The notes below the pieces were generated by a model. It saw only the letters and a list, made by a program, of their open reading frames with translations, made no database searches and had not been told where the DNA came from. Made by a program: the position numbers and the translations under genes. Positions 44,893-53,533 of a DNA stretch of 64,000 nucleotides are shown here, one piece after another. This stretch comes from an uncultured Alistipes sp. Lineage in GTDB: Bacteria > Bacteroidota > Bacteroidia > Bacteroidales > Rikenellaceae. Position 1 is the stretch's first letter, and the number at the start of each line of letters is the position of its first letter. Where the stretch lies: NCBI GenBank assembly GCA_904502005.1, contig CAJGDC010000001.1:7142-71141 (forward strand), read 5' to 3'.

Positions 44893-45716
44893 TGCTTTGC
44901 CCCTCCAAAAAACATCAACAGAGCCCCAAAAATCATCATCACAATACCCACAACCATCACTCCACGCCATGGTTGATGTACTATCTGCACAATAATATGG
45001 GTATTTGCATCGCTCTGTTCAAAATTCATCAGGTAGATACTCTGACCAAATCCAACCCTATAAGGGTCGTTTACCTCAAGCTTTACACGCTTGCCGTCTA
45101 CCTCAATATCAGCGCTATACTGCTCAGGCATACCACTCTTGCCGTAGGTAACAGCAAAATCTGCAAGGCGTAGCGTATAATCAAGATTTGTTGCTCTACC
45201 ATCTATATATATAGCCTCCTGGCGCGGCTTATCATCCACAACCATCCTCAGCTCCTCGTAGTCCGCAGCACCCCAGAAGCCGGCAATCAGCGCGAGCAAC
45301 AGCCCTAAGTGACTCATCAGAAACCTCAGACGTACAGCCCCACCAACTCGCCACCCCCTCAAGGTAACCATTGCCAAAACCGTCATTACATAGATCACAA
45401 GCAGCACAAAGAGATAACTCTGCGTAGCTGGCTTACTCTGCAATCCCACAACTATGCATCCTATAGCCGCCAAAACAAGTGCTGTAACTGTCGCCTGCGT
45501 AGAGAGTAGGTAACGAGCAACAACATTGCGCTCTCGCGCCCTAAACAGCTCCACCAGAGCAATAACCCACAAAGCAATAAGGACAACATTCATCGGAAAG
45601 GCAAAAAATCCCATCGGAAACGCCCCCAGAAGCACTTCACACAGCCACGCAACAACCACCGCCACCAATATAAGCAGCAGCGAAGTGATAGTATATCGAC
45701 TGATAGAAATCTGCAT
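44889..45716 (-). CDS. ResB/Ccs1-like cytochrome c maturation protein
   Basis: 275 residues from the ATG at 45716. Four or five membrane segments, with a periplasmic loop between the last two (DDKPRQEAIYIDGRATNLDYTLRLADFAVTYGKSGMPEQYSADIEVDGKRVKLEVNDPYRVGFGQSIYLMNFE). The pattern DYTLRL...NDPYRVGFGQ is seen in Bacteroidetes ResB-like proteins that precede CcsA. It is half of the System II cytochrome c synthetase. It is followed by ccsA with a 4-base overlap. Confidence 0.8.
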   Translation of the reverse strand: MQISISRYTITSLLLILVAVVVAWLCEVLLGAFPMGFFAFPMNVVLIALWVIALVELFRARERNVVARYLLSTQATVTALVLAAIGCIVVGLQSKPATQSYLFVLLVIYVMTVLAMVTLRGWRVGGAVRLRFLMSHLGLLLALIAGFWGAADYEELRMVVDDKPRQEAIYIDGRATNLDYTLRLADFAVTYGKSGMPEQYSADIEVDGKRVKLEVNDPYRVGFGQSIYLMNFEQSDANTHIIVQIVHQPWRGVMVVGIVMMIFGALLMFFGGAKQ

Positions 45717-45802
45717 AATCCCTCTTTTTTGTGTAAAGGTAACAGATTTATACAAAATCTCCAAAAAAAATGTCAATTTTTTTTAGAGATAACGGTCATC
45801 TA

Positions 45803-46414
45803 TTACGACAGAATGTTAAGCTTTGTAACGGCATACACGACAAGACTTGCCGTATTATTACATCCCGTTTTTTCAAGAATACGGGCGCGATGTGCATCAA
45901 CGGTACGCTTAGAGATGTTTAATTTTTCGGCTATTTGTGGCGTTGAGAGTCCCTGACAGATAGATGTAAGCACAGCTATCTCCCTATCGGTAAGTGCGTC
46001 AGGGCCAACACTTTGAGCCTCGCCAACGCAATAATCCGGAAGATAACGTTCACCCCCAACAACTGCATCAATAGCATCAAAAACGGTCTGAATATCGGAA
46101 TCCTTATGAATAAATCCGACTACGCCCGCAGCGACCATCTGCTGAGCATATTGCTGCTCACCAAACATCGTTAGGGCTATAATTTTAAGTTCTGGGCGTT
46201 GATTTAGCGCAAGAGTAGTGGCCGTTTTGCCATCCATATTGGGCATAGAGACATCCATCAGCACCACGTCAACATCAAGTGTAGGTAGTGCTGCAATAAG
46301 CTGAGAGCCATCAGAGTACTCACCCACAACATCATATTGCGGATTAGCCAAGAGCAACCCCTTCAGTCCATTGCGAAAGAGTGTATGATCATCAACGAGT
46401 GCTATCTTTGTCAT
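45803..46414 (-). CDS. LuxR/NarL-family response regulator
   Basis: 203 residues. The receiver domain has the acidic pair in ALVDDHTLFR, the phospho-acceptor in VVLMDVSMPNMDG near residue 54, a Thr in ALTMFG and a Lys in FIHKDSD. The C-terminal LuxR helix-turn-helix is LTDREIAVLTSICQGLSTPQIAEKLNISKRTVDAHRARILEKTG. Its start overlaps the end of the kinase gene by 23 bases, so the two are a matched pair. Targets are unknown; the cytochrome genes lie 86 bases downstream. Confidence 0.93.
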   Translation of the reverse strand: MTKIALVDDHTLFRNGLKGLLLANPQYDVVGEYSDGSQLIAALPTLDVDVVLMDVSMPNMDGKTATTLALNQRPELKIIALTMFGEQQYAQQMVAAGVVGFIHKDSDIQTVFDAIDAVVGGERYLPDYCVGEAQSVGPDALTDREIAVLTSICQGLSTPQIAEKLNISKRTVDAHRARILEKTGCNNTASLVVYAVTKLNILS

Positions 46415-47369
46415 CCGGCAGACTATTTACCTGTACTGTTATTATTGCATTCATACCCTCGCCACGCTTGCTGTCAATTGTAAAGTTTCCACCTAGTGAG
46501 CTAACGCGAGAGGATATATTTGACAAGCCCATGCCGCAGTAGAGCATCGCCTGTGGGTCAAATCCGCGGCCATTGTCAGCATAGCGTAGAGTTATCACAC
46601 TTTGATCATAGTCGAGTGTAAGGCTGATAGATGTACAACCAGAGTGTTTGAGCGAATTATTTATCAGCTCGCATATCACTCGGTATATTATCACCTCCAC
46701 ATCTCCATTAAAACGCTCTGTACTCAATGTTGTATTAAAATGTATCGCCACATCATTGAGTGCCGAGAGTCTTGAGACGAAGTTTCTCACCGCTTGCGCA
46801 ACACCAAAGTCGAGCAACACCTGCGGCGAGAGGTTATTCGAAATCTCTCTTACTGAGCGCAGCGCCTCCTCAAGTACATATGTTGTATTGCTGACAATAC
46901 TATCTCTTTGCTCCTCCGTAAGCCCCTCGCGTGAGAGTGCCGAAAGCGACATCTTTGCCGACGAGAGCAGTGGCCCAAGACCATCATGGAGCTCCTTTGA
47001 GAAGTTGAGTCGTGAGTGCTCCTCAGCACGCAAGACCGCCGACATAATGCGTCGATTAAAGAGGGCTCGCTGGCGATCTACACGCTCAAGATAGCTCACC
47101 AATCTGTGTGCAAACAGCACCGCAAAGGATACACAGACAGAGACCCCGATTCCCAAAGCAATTGATATATAGTGCTGCACCTGCTCACCATTAACACTGA
47201 GAATTTCGAAATATCGCTCAATGGCAATCAGAACAAATCCTATAATGCAGAGAATCCAAATCGCGTTATACTTAGTTCGTTTAACCAGACGAATAGCGTA
47301 TATAATAGCCACCATCTGGAGCAACAGCGCAATCGCCACCACTATATTGAGCGCGAGAGGAGTTCCCAT
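46392..47369 (-). CDS. Membrane sensor histidine kinase (HisKA_3 type)
   Basis: About 325 residues from the ATG at 47369. Three hydrophobic segments lie in the first 95 residues with very little outside loop, so the signal is probably membrane-borne or intramembrane. The phospho-acceptor His is in SKELHDGLGPLLSSAKMSL. The ATPase part has ELINNSLKHSG, DNGRGFDP and GMGLSNISSRVSSLGG. It partners the overlapping LuxR-type regulator. Upstream, surE ends 16 bases before it. Confidence 0.9.
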   Translation of the reverse strand: MGTPLALNIVVAIALLLQMVAIIYAIRLVKRTKYNAIWILCIIGFVLIAIERYFEILSVNGEQVQHYISIALGIGVSVCVSFAVLFAHRLVSYLERVDRQRALFNRRIMSAVLRAEEHSRLNFSKELHDGLGPLLSSAKMSLSALSREGLTEEQRDSIVSNTTYVLEEALRSVREISNNLSPQVLLDFGVAQAVRNFVSRLSALNDVAIHFNTTLSTERFNGDVEVIIYRVICELINNSLKHSGCTSISLTLDYDQSVITLRYADNGRGFDPQAMLYCGMGLSNISSRVSSLGGNFTIDSKRGEGMNAIITVQVNSLPDDKDSTR

Positions 47370-47385
47370 CTTTAGCAACTCTTTA

Positions 47386-48156
47386 CTATTCCAAAATATC
47401 TGTAACCGCCTTCAGCTGGCTGTACGATGTAAGGTCTACCTGCACAGGTACCACCGCCACATAGCCCTCTTTGAGTGCCCACTCATCACTATCTGTCGCC
47501 TCTGGCTCATGGTTCTCAAAGCCTCCGGTTAGCCAGTAATAGCTCTCGCCATTAGGGTCCTTGCGCTCCAAAATTTCATCACGCCAGAAGCCCTTAGTTT
47601 GGCGACAAACCTTTACGCCCTTAATTTGTTCTACCGGAAGAATCGGGAAATTCACATTAAGACATATAGGACGTATATCGCTCTCAAGAACGCTCTTGGC
47701 AATTCTGATACCATACTCCACAGCCGCCTCAAAATCCGCATCAGCACTATGGTCTACACATGACAATCCTATAGAGGGCACCCCATAAAATGCAGACTCT
47801 ATGGCTGCACCCATAGTACCAGAATAGAGTAGATTAGCCGCAGCGTTAGAGCCATGGTTCACTCCCGAGATGGTCAAATCAACCTTTTTGTCCTTCAAAA
47901 AGTAGTCAAAGGCAAATTTTACACAATCTACAGGAGTTCCATTGAGCGAATATATCTCAACATCCTCGCTCTTGCTGATTGTCTTCAGACGAAGCATGTC
48001 ACAGATTGTAATTGCCTGACTCTTACCACTCTGCACTGTATCAGGAGCCACTGCAATAACTCGTCCAAACTGGCGTGCCACCTCTATGGCAGCCTTAAAA
48101 CCCTTTGATGCATAGCTATCATCATTGGTTACAAAGATAAGTTTCTCATTCATCAT
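47386..48156 (-). CDS. surE: 5'/3'-nucleotidase SurE
   Basis: 256 residues. SurE is a metal-dependent survival nucleotidase hydrolysing nucleoside monophosphates. The metal site starts at VTNDDSYASKG, and GVNHGSNAAANLLYSGTMGAAIE with SLNGTPVDCVKFA is diagnostic. Two adjacent ATGs (48156 and 48153) are possible starts; the longer frame to 48210 is rejected because it runs through the promoter. TACCTTTG ends 4 bases before the first ATG, so the mRNA is probably leaderless. The kinase/regulator genes follow closely. Confidence 0.93.
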   Translation of the reverse strand: MMNEKLIFVTNDDSYASKGFKAAIEVARQFGRVIAVAPDTVQSGKSQAITICDMLRLKTISKSEDVEIYSLNGTPVDCVKFAFDYFLKDKKVDLTISGVNHGSNAAANLLYSGTMGAAIESAFYGVPSIGLSCVDHSADADFEAAVEYGIRIAKSVLESDIRPICLNVNFPILPVEQIKGVKVCRQTKGFWRDEILERKDPNGESYYWLTGGFENHEPEATDSDEWALKEGYVAVVPVQVDLTSYSQLKAVTDILE

Positions 48157-48160
48157 AACG

Positions 48161-48192
48161 CAAAGGTAATTATTGCAAACCAAAAATCCAAA
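48161..48192 (-). promoter_or_regulatory. Promoter of surE, directly against the start codon
   Basis: Minus strand: TTTG (48192-48189), 20 bases, TACCTTTG (48168-48161), then CGTT and ATG. The match to the consensus is complete and leaves no room for a normal leader. Confidence 0.75.
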
Positions 48193-48212
48193 ACAACGTC
48201 GAACTATCAAGC

Positions 48213-48244
48213 AAAAAAATCAGCGAAGCTCTCGCTCCGCTGAC
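48213..48244 (-). terminator. Terminator after the FadL-like gene
   Basis: On the minus strand CAGCGGAGC-GAGA-GCTTCGCTG (one G-T pair) is followed by A then seven Ts. Confidence 0.8.
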
Positions 48245-48281
48245 GACACACACATTATATGATTACCTCTTAAGATTGCTC

Positions 48282-49736
48282 TTAAAAGTGGAAATCCACA
48301 CCAAGACCCCAAGCCCAACGGTTGTACTTGAAGGTGTCTGAACCACCAAGACCGAGGGTGTTGTTGTTATAGCCGCTCTCTACCTTGTTTGTAACATCCT
48401 TATAGAGAGGCTTCATAACACCTGCATTGAGGCGAATATGCTCGTTGAAGTTATATGCGAAACCAAGACCAATAGTATGAGCCTCGCAAACGAAATCGAG
48501 GTCAGAGTACTTTGCAATGTCGAGGTTGAAGTCTGTAAACTGATAACCTGCACTTACAAGCCACTTGTTGTTAATCTTGTACTCAACACCAGCAAGATAC
48601 TCATTAGTGTTACCAAGCACAGCTCCTGCAGCAGTAAAGCCATTCTGTGCATTCTTCTCAAAGAAGTGGTGCCACTCAACAGTGACAGTTACCTTATCGG
48701 CAATTGTACGGCTTGCAGCGATAGCGAGCTGCGCAGGCATATCTGCAGCAGTTACTGCACCGTCTGGGAAGATGCCACTAACAACAGGGTCCTTAGCAGA
48801 GGCCTCTGACGCCTTAGTTGTAATATCGAGGTTAGAGCGGAACTCATACTTAACGCTTGCAGCCCAACCTTTGTGGTTGAACATCAAGGCAATAACCGGA
48901 GAGATTGACCAACCATTCTGCTTAATGTCAATCTGGTGATCAGAGGTCATAGCTGCATAGGTCATATACTGAGTATAAGCAGCGATAGCCTCAGCATTAC
49001 CAGCCTGAACACCCGGAGCATACTGGCTTGCCATAGCATTGAAGAACTCTGGCGCAGGACCCATAGCCTGTGTAAGAGGGTTGAGCATCTGAATATTCTT
49101 CAGGTAGCCATTGTAGCTCTTTGTAGCGTAGTGAAGACGTGCCTGAGCTGCTACAGCCAACCAATCAGTGATGCGGAAAGAGACACCAACCTGACCCTGG
49201 AAGGTCATTGAGCTACCCTTAAGGCTCATATCCATAGAGTAAGGTAGACCCTGCTTACCCTGTGTTGCCTGCATACCTACGCCAAAAGGAATCTGAGAGA
49301 GCATGCTCTCAAAGGATGCAAGACCCTGGTCGTACTTTGCAGTACCTCCTCCGCCGCCAATTCCGAACGATGCCATAACCGCCCAACGCTTTCTCTTCCA
49401 CACAAAGTCAAAGCTCGGAATTACTGGCGCGAAGGTCTTACCAACAAACTCCTTTGTAGGGTTGCCGGTATTATTAGTGTTGTATGCAAAAGGTGCAAAA
49501 GTTGATACAGTAGAACGCTTCTGTGTTACCTCTTGTATATTAAGAGAGAAGTGGAAACCGTCGTTCATAAATGACGCACCAGCTGGGTTGTGATATACCG
49601 CATCTGGGTCAAGTGTTGTACCACGCGCTACGCTACGAAGATAAGCTGCCGCATGGTTTGTGTTTACATTTGTTCCGCCAGCAAATGCTGTAGATACAGC
49701 TGCAAGCGAGATAATAGTAAGTAAAATTTTCTTCAT
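48282..49736 (-). CDS. OmpP1/FadL/TodX-family outer-membrane porin
   Basis: 484 residues with a signal peptide (ILLTIISLAAVSTAFAGG). It shows the FadL N-terminal pattern of an Asn-rich stretch and NPAG box (DPDAVYHNPAGASFMNDGFHFSLN), a barrel with repeated aromatic strand ends, and the C-terminal RWAWGLGVDFHF. Family members carry fatty acids and other hydrophobic compounds across the outer membrane by a lateral opening. It is monocistronic. Three phased repeats lie about 80-140 bases upstream of the start. Confidence 0.88.
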   Translation of the reverse strand: MKKILLTIISLAAVSTAFAGGTNVNTNHAAAYLRSVARGTTLDPDAVYHNPAGASFMNDGFHFSLNIQEVTQKRSTVSTFAPFAYNTNNTGNPTKEFVGKTFAPVIPSFDFVWKRKRWAVMASFGIGGGGGTAKYDQGLASFESMLSQIPFGVGMQATQGKQGLPYSMDMSLKGSSMTFQGQVGVSFRITDWLAVAAQARLHYATKSYNGYLKNIQMLNPLTQAMGPAPEFFNAMASQYAPGVQAGNAEAIAAYTQYMTYAAMTSDHQIDIKQNGWSISPVIALMFNHKGWAASVKYEFRSNLDITTKASEASAKDPVVSGIFPDGAVTAADMPAQLAIAASRTIADKVTVTVEWHHFFEKNAQNGFTAAGAVLGNTNEYLAGVEYKINNKWLVSAGYQFTDFNLDIAKYSDLDFVCEAHTIGLGFAYNFNEHIRLNAGVMKPLYKDVTNKVESGYNNNTLGLGGSDTFKYNRWAWGLGVDFHF

Positions 49737-49816
49737 TTTTTCTTGAATTTTGATTTCAACGTCGGCGAAGATAGCGCATTGTTTGTCTAGAGTAAAATTT
49801 TAGTGATAGCAACCCC

Positions 49817-49875
49817 TATTTAGGGAAATTTCTGCGGCATTTTGGGGTGAAATTCTCTATTTAGGGGCGAAATTC
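49817..49875. promoter_or_regulatory. Three phased direct repeats upstream of fadL-like and ileS
   Basis: Three copies close to TATTTAGGGG-n-GAAATTC occur at 49817-49832, 49838-49855 and 49858-49875, spaced 20-21 bases, about two helix turns. The 321-base gap 49737-50057 also holds the ileS promoter; no gene is seen in it. The regular phasing suggests a transcription factor array. Confidence 0.5.
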
Positions 49876-49984
49876 ATAGCAATGTAGGCTGTAAAATCAA
49901 CAATTTTGATATTTCCAGTCGAAAATAGAGGAGATAAAGTGGGTGGTGCTAATGAGCTTTTGAGAGCACTATTGACGACACCTA

Positions 49985-50015
49985 TTGTTATTATTAATAA
50001 AAAATATTAACTTTG
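49985..50015 (+). promoter_or_regulatory. Promoter of ileS
   Basis: TTG (49985-49987), 20 bases, TAACTTTG (50008-50015); the ATG is 42 bases further. Confidence 0.6.
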
Positions 50016-50057
50016 CGCGATTATATAGACGCGCAAGCAAAAATAAATTACTACGAT

Positions 50058-53000
50058 ATGAAATTTGCAGAGTACAAGAACTTAAATTTACCACAGACTG
50101 CAGAAGAGGTTTTGCAGTTGTGGGATGCAGAGGATACATTCCGCAAAAGTATCTCAACACGCGAAGGACATCCAGCTTTTGTCTTTTATGAGGGTCCACC
50201 ATCAGCAAATGGTATGCCTGGCATCCACCACGTAATGGCGCGAACCATTAAGGATATTATCTGTCGTTACAAGACTCAGCAGGGCTTTAAGGTTCACCGC
50301 AAAGCCGGTTGGGATACTCACGGTCTGCCGGTAGAGCTTGGCGTAGAGAAGACCCTGGGCATTAAGAAGGAGGATATTGGTCGAACAATCACCGTTGAGG
50401 ACTACAACCGCTACTGCCGCCAGGATGTTATGAAGTACACCGACGTATGGAGCAACCTTACTCGTCAGATGGGTTATTGGGTAAATCTTGAGGACCCATA
50501 TATCACCTACGACAACAAGTATATAGAGACTCTGTGGCACCTTCTAAAGCGACTCTTTGACAAGGGTCTGCTCTACAAGGGCTACACCATTCAGCCATAC
50601 TCACCAGCAGCAGGAACAGGTCTGTCAACTCACGAGCTCAACCAGCCGGGGTGCTACCGCGATGTGAAGGATACAACCTGCACAGCTCAGTTCCGTATTG
50701 TTCGCGACCAGAAGAGCGAGCATCTGTTTGCCGATGTAGAGGGAGAACTCTTCTTCTTGGCTTGGACAACAACTCCATGGACACTTCCGTCAAATACTGC
50801 ACTTTGCGTTGGTCCCGCAATTGACTACGTAAAGGTTAAGTGCCTTAATCCTTACACAGAGGCTCCACAGACCATTATCATGGCTGCAGACCTTGTCACT
50901 ACCCTCTTCGGCAAGAAGATGGAGGGCAAGTATACTGTAACCAACGAGCACTACAAGGGTTCAGAGCTTGAGGGTATTCGCTACGAGCAGCTTATCGACT
51001 GGGTAAAACCTATGGAGCAGTATGGCGATGCGTTCAGAGTGATTCTTGGCGACTACGTTACAATCTCTGACGGTACCGGTATCGTGCACATTGCGCCAAC
51101 ATTTGGTGCTGACGACGACCGCGTAGCTAAGGCTGCAGGTATCGCTCCGCTCTTTGTTGTTGATGCTGCAGGCAAGAACTGCCCAATGGTAGACCGTTCA
51201 GGTCGTCTGTTCCGCCTTGAGGATATGGATAGCGACTTTGTAGCTAAATACGTAAACACTGAGGCATATAGCCAGTGGTCAGGCCGCTATGTAAAGAATG
51301 CCTACGATGAGAGCGCTGACGAGCAGACTCCAACCCTTGACGTAGATATCTGTGTTGCGCTGAAGGGCGAGAATAAGGCTTTCAAGATTGAGAAGCACAC
51401 CCACTCATACCCACACTGCTGGCGAACTGACAAGCCAGTACTCTACTATCCTCTTGACTCTTGGTTTATCAAGGTTACTGACCTGCGCGAGAGAATGGTC
51501 GAGCTCAATAAGACCATCAAGTGGCAGCCAGAGAGCACCGGTAGTGGCCGTTTCGGCAAGTGGCTTGAGGGCTTGGCTGACTGGAACCTCTCTCGTTCAC
51601 GCTTCTGGGGAACTCCACTGCCTATCTGGGCAACAGAGGACCACTCGGAGATGAAGTGCATCGGCTCTATTGAGGAGCTTATTGCAGAGATTGAGAAGTC
51701 TGTGGCTGCAGGTGTGATGACAGAGAATCCATTCAAGGATTTTGTTGTTGGCGATATGTCAAAGGAGAACTACTCAGTAGAGCGTATTGACCTGCATAAG
51801 CCATACGTAGACCGCATTGTGCTTCTCTCATCTAAGGGTGAGCCTATGCACCGCGAGAGCGACCTTATTGACGTTTGGTTTGACTCTGGCGCTATGCCTT
51901 ATGCACAGCTCCACTATCCATTTGAGAATGCAGAGCTCTTTGAGACCGTATTCCCGGCAGACTTCGTAGCTGAAGGTGTAGACCAGACACGTGGTTGGTT
52001 CTATACTCTTCATGCACTTGCTGTAATGCTCTTTGACAAGGTTGCCTTCCGCAATATTATCTCTAACGGACTGGTGCTTGACAAGAACGGAATGAAGATG
52101 TCTAAGCGCCTTGGCAACGCTGTAGACCCATTCAAGACCCTCAATACCTATGGCGCTGACGCTACTCGTTGGTATATGATTAGCAACTCACAGCCATGGG
52201 ATAACCTTAAGTTTGACGCAGATGGCGTGGATGAGGTTCGTCGTAAGTTCTTCGGAACTCTCTACAACACCTACTCATTCTTCGCGCTCTATGCAAATAT
52301 TGACGGCTTTACAGGTCAGGAGGCTGAGATTCCAGTAGCTGAGCGCCCAGATATGGACCGTTGGATTCTCTCAGAGCTCAATACACTCGTTGCTCGCGTA
52401 ACCGAGTGCCTTGACAACTACGATCCAACCCCTGCTGCCCGCGCAATTCAGACATTTGTATGTGACAACCTCAGTAACTGGCATGTACGTCTAAATCGTA
52501 AGCGCTTCTGGGGCGGTGGACTTACAGAGGATAAGCTTGCAGCTTACCAGACCCTCTACACCTGCCTTGAGACCGTGGCGAAGCTATCTGCACCATTTGC
52601 ACCATTTATCTCTGACCGCATCTACCGTGACCTTAACGCTGTTAGCGGTCGCAACGCTGAGCAGTCTGTACACCTCTCTTCATTCCCAGTGTGCGATAAG
52701 AGCCTTGTAGATACAGACCTTGAGCTTACTACTGCCGTAGCTCAGCAGCTCTCATCTATGGTACTTGCCCTTCGTCGAAAGGTAAATATCAAGGTGCGTC
52801 AGCCACTTGCAAAGATTATAATTCCTGTACTTGACGCAGAGCTTGAGCGCCGAATTAAGGCTGTTGAGGCACTTGTTGCAAGCGAGGTAAATGTTAAGAG
52901 CGTAGAGCTAATCCACGACACCGCAGGTATTATCACCAAGCGCATCAAGCCTAACTTCAAGACTTTGGGTCCTAAGTATGGCAAGTATATGAAGGCTATC

Positions 53001-53465
53001 CAGGCACTTGTTGCAACATTTGACCAGTCTCAGATTACAGATGTTGAGTGTGGCAACATTACAACCCTTGACATTGCAGGTGAGACTATTGAGGTTACTG
53101 CTGCAGACTTCGAGATTACCTCGGAGGATATGCCAGGCTGGCTCGTTGCTTCAGAGGGTAAACTTACTGTGGCTCTTGATATTACAGTTACCCCAGAGCT
53201 TGAGCGCGAAGGTATTGCTCGTGAGCTTGTAAATCGTATTCAGAACATCCGCAAGGAGTCTGGTCTTGAGATTGTAGACAAGATTCGTGTGGAGGTTGAG
53301 GATTGCGAGCTTGTTCACGATGCTGTGGCTCAATTTGCAGAGTATATCTGTCAGCAGACTCTCTCTGTTGAGATTACTTGTGTTCCAACACCTGCAGGAC
53401 TAACAATCGACAAGTACAACGAGGTGAACGACACTCCAGTAAAGATTGCAATCGCAAAGATTTAA
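50058..53465 (+). CDS. ileS: Isoleucyl-tRNA synthetase, type 2-like with GIHH signature
   Basis: 1135 residues from the ATG at 50058 (an upstream in-frame TTG lies in the promoter). Class I motifs: PPSANGMPGIHHVMAR at 47-62, where the HIGH position reads G55-I56-H57-H58, and GMKMSKRLGN. The editing domain (WTTTPWTLPSN) and the anticodon-binding part (FVCDNLSNWHVRLNRKRFW) are present. The long form without a C-terminal zinc finger fits the eukaryote-like IleRS2 class, which is typically resistant to mupirocin. It is monocistronic, with a strong terminator. Confidence 0.96.
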   Translation: MKFAEYKNLNLPQTAEEVLQLWDAEDTFRKSISTREGHPAFVFYEGPPSANGMPGIHHVMARTIKDIICRYKTQQGFKVHRKAGWDTHGLPVELGVEKTLGIKKEDIGRTITVEDYNRYCRQDVMKYTDVWSNLTRQMGYWVNLEDPYITYDNKYIETLWHLLKRLFDKGLLYKGYTIQPYSPAAGTGLSTHELNQPGCYRDVKDTTCTAQFRIVRDQKSEHLFADVEGELFFLAWTTTPWTLPSNTALCVGPAIDYVKVKCLNPYTEAPQTIIMAADLVTTLFGKKMEGKYTVTNEHYKGSELEGIRYEQLIDWVKPMEQYGDAFRVILGDYVTISDGTGIVHIAPTFGADDDRVAKAAGIAPLFVVDAAGKNCPMVDRSGRLFRLEDMDSDFVAKYVNTEAYSQWSGRYVKNAYDESADEQTPTLDVDICVALKGENKAFKIEKHTHSYPHCWRTDKPVLYYPLDSWFIKVTDLRERMVELNKTIKWQPESTGSGRFGKWLEGLADWNLSRSRFWGTPLPIWATEDHSEMKCIGSIEELIAEIEKSVAAGVMTENPFKDFVVGDMSKENYSVERIDLHKPYVDRIVLLSSKGEPMHRESDLIDVWFDSGAMPYAQLHYPFENAELFETVFPADFVAEGVDQTRGWFYTLHALAVMLFDKVAFRNIISNGLVLDKNGMKMSKRLGNAVDPFKTLNTYGADATRWYMISNSQPWDNLKFDADGVDEVRRKFFGTLYNTYSFFALYANIDGFTGQEAEIPVAERPDMDRWILSELNTLVARVTECLDNYDPTPAARAIQTFVCDNLSNWHVRLNRKRFWGGGLTEDKLAAYQTLYTCLETVAKLSAPFAPFISDRIYRDLNAVSGRNAEQSVHLSSFPVCDKSLVDTDLELTTAVAQQLSSMVLALRRKVNIKVRQPLAKIIIPVLDAELERRIKAVEALVASEVNVKSVELIHDTAGIITKRIKPNFKTLGPKYGKYMKAIQALVATFDQSQITDVECGNITTLDIAGETIEVTAADFEITSEDMPGWLVASEGKLTVALDITVTPELEREGIARELVNRIQNIRKESGLEIVDKIRVEVEDCELVHDAVAQFAEYICQQTLSVEITCVPTPAGLTIDKYNEVNDTPVKIAIAKI

Positions 53466-53481
53466 CGCTACACTGATACAC

Positions 53482-53518
53482 AAAAAAAGCGACGCAAGTT
53501 TTTTGCGTCGCTTTTTTT
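53482..53518. terminator. Two-way terminator between ileS and the DUF4465 gene
   Basis: AAAAAAAGCGACGCAA pairs with TTGCGTCGCTTTTTTT (15 or more pairs) around a 6-base T/G loop. It serves both convergent genes. Confidence 0.9.
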
Positions 53519-53533
53519 TATCAACCGCTCCTA

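Noticed and set aside
50013..50057. 15-codon extension of IleRS from a TTG
   Set aside because: The TTG lies within the promoter -7 box; the ATG at 50058 gives the family N-terminus.
49737..50057. Possible T-box or other riboswitch before ileS
   Set aside because: No T-box core, no specifier stem-loop and no terminator are seen, and the promoter lies only 42 bases from the start codon.
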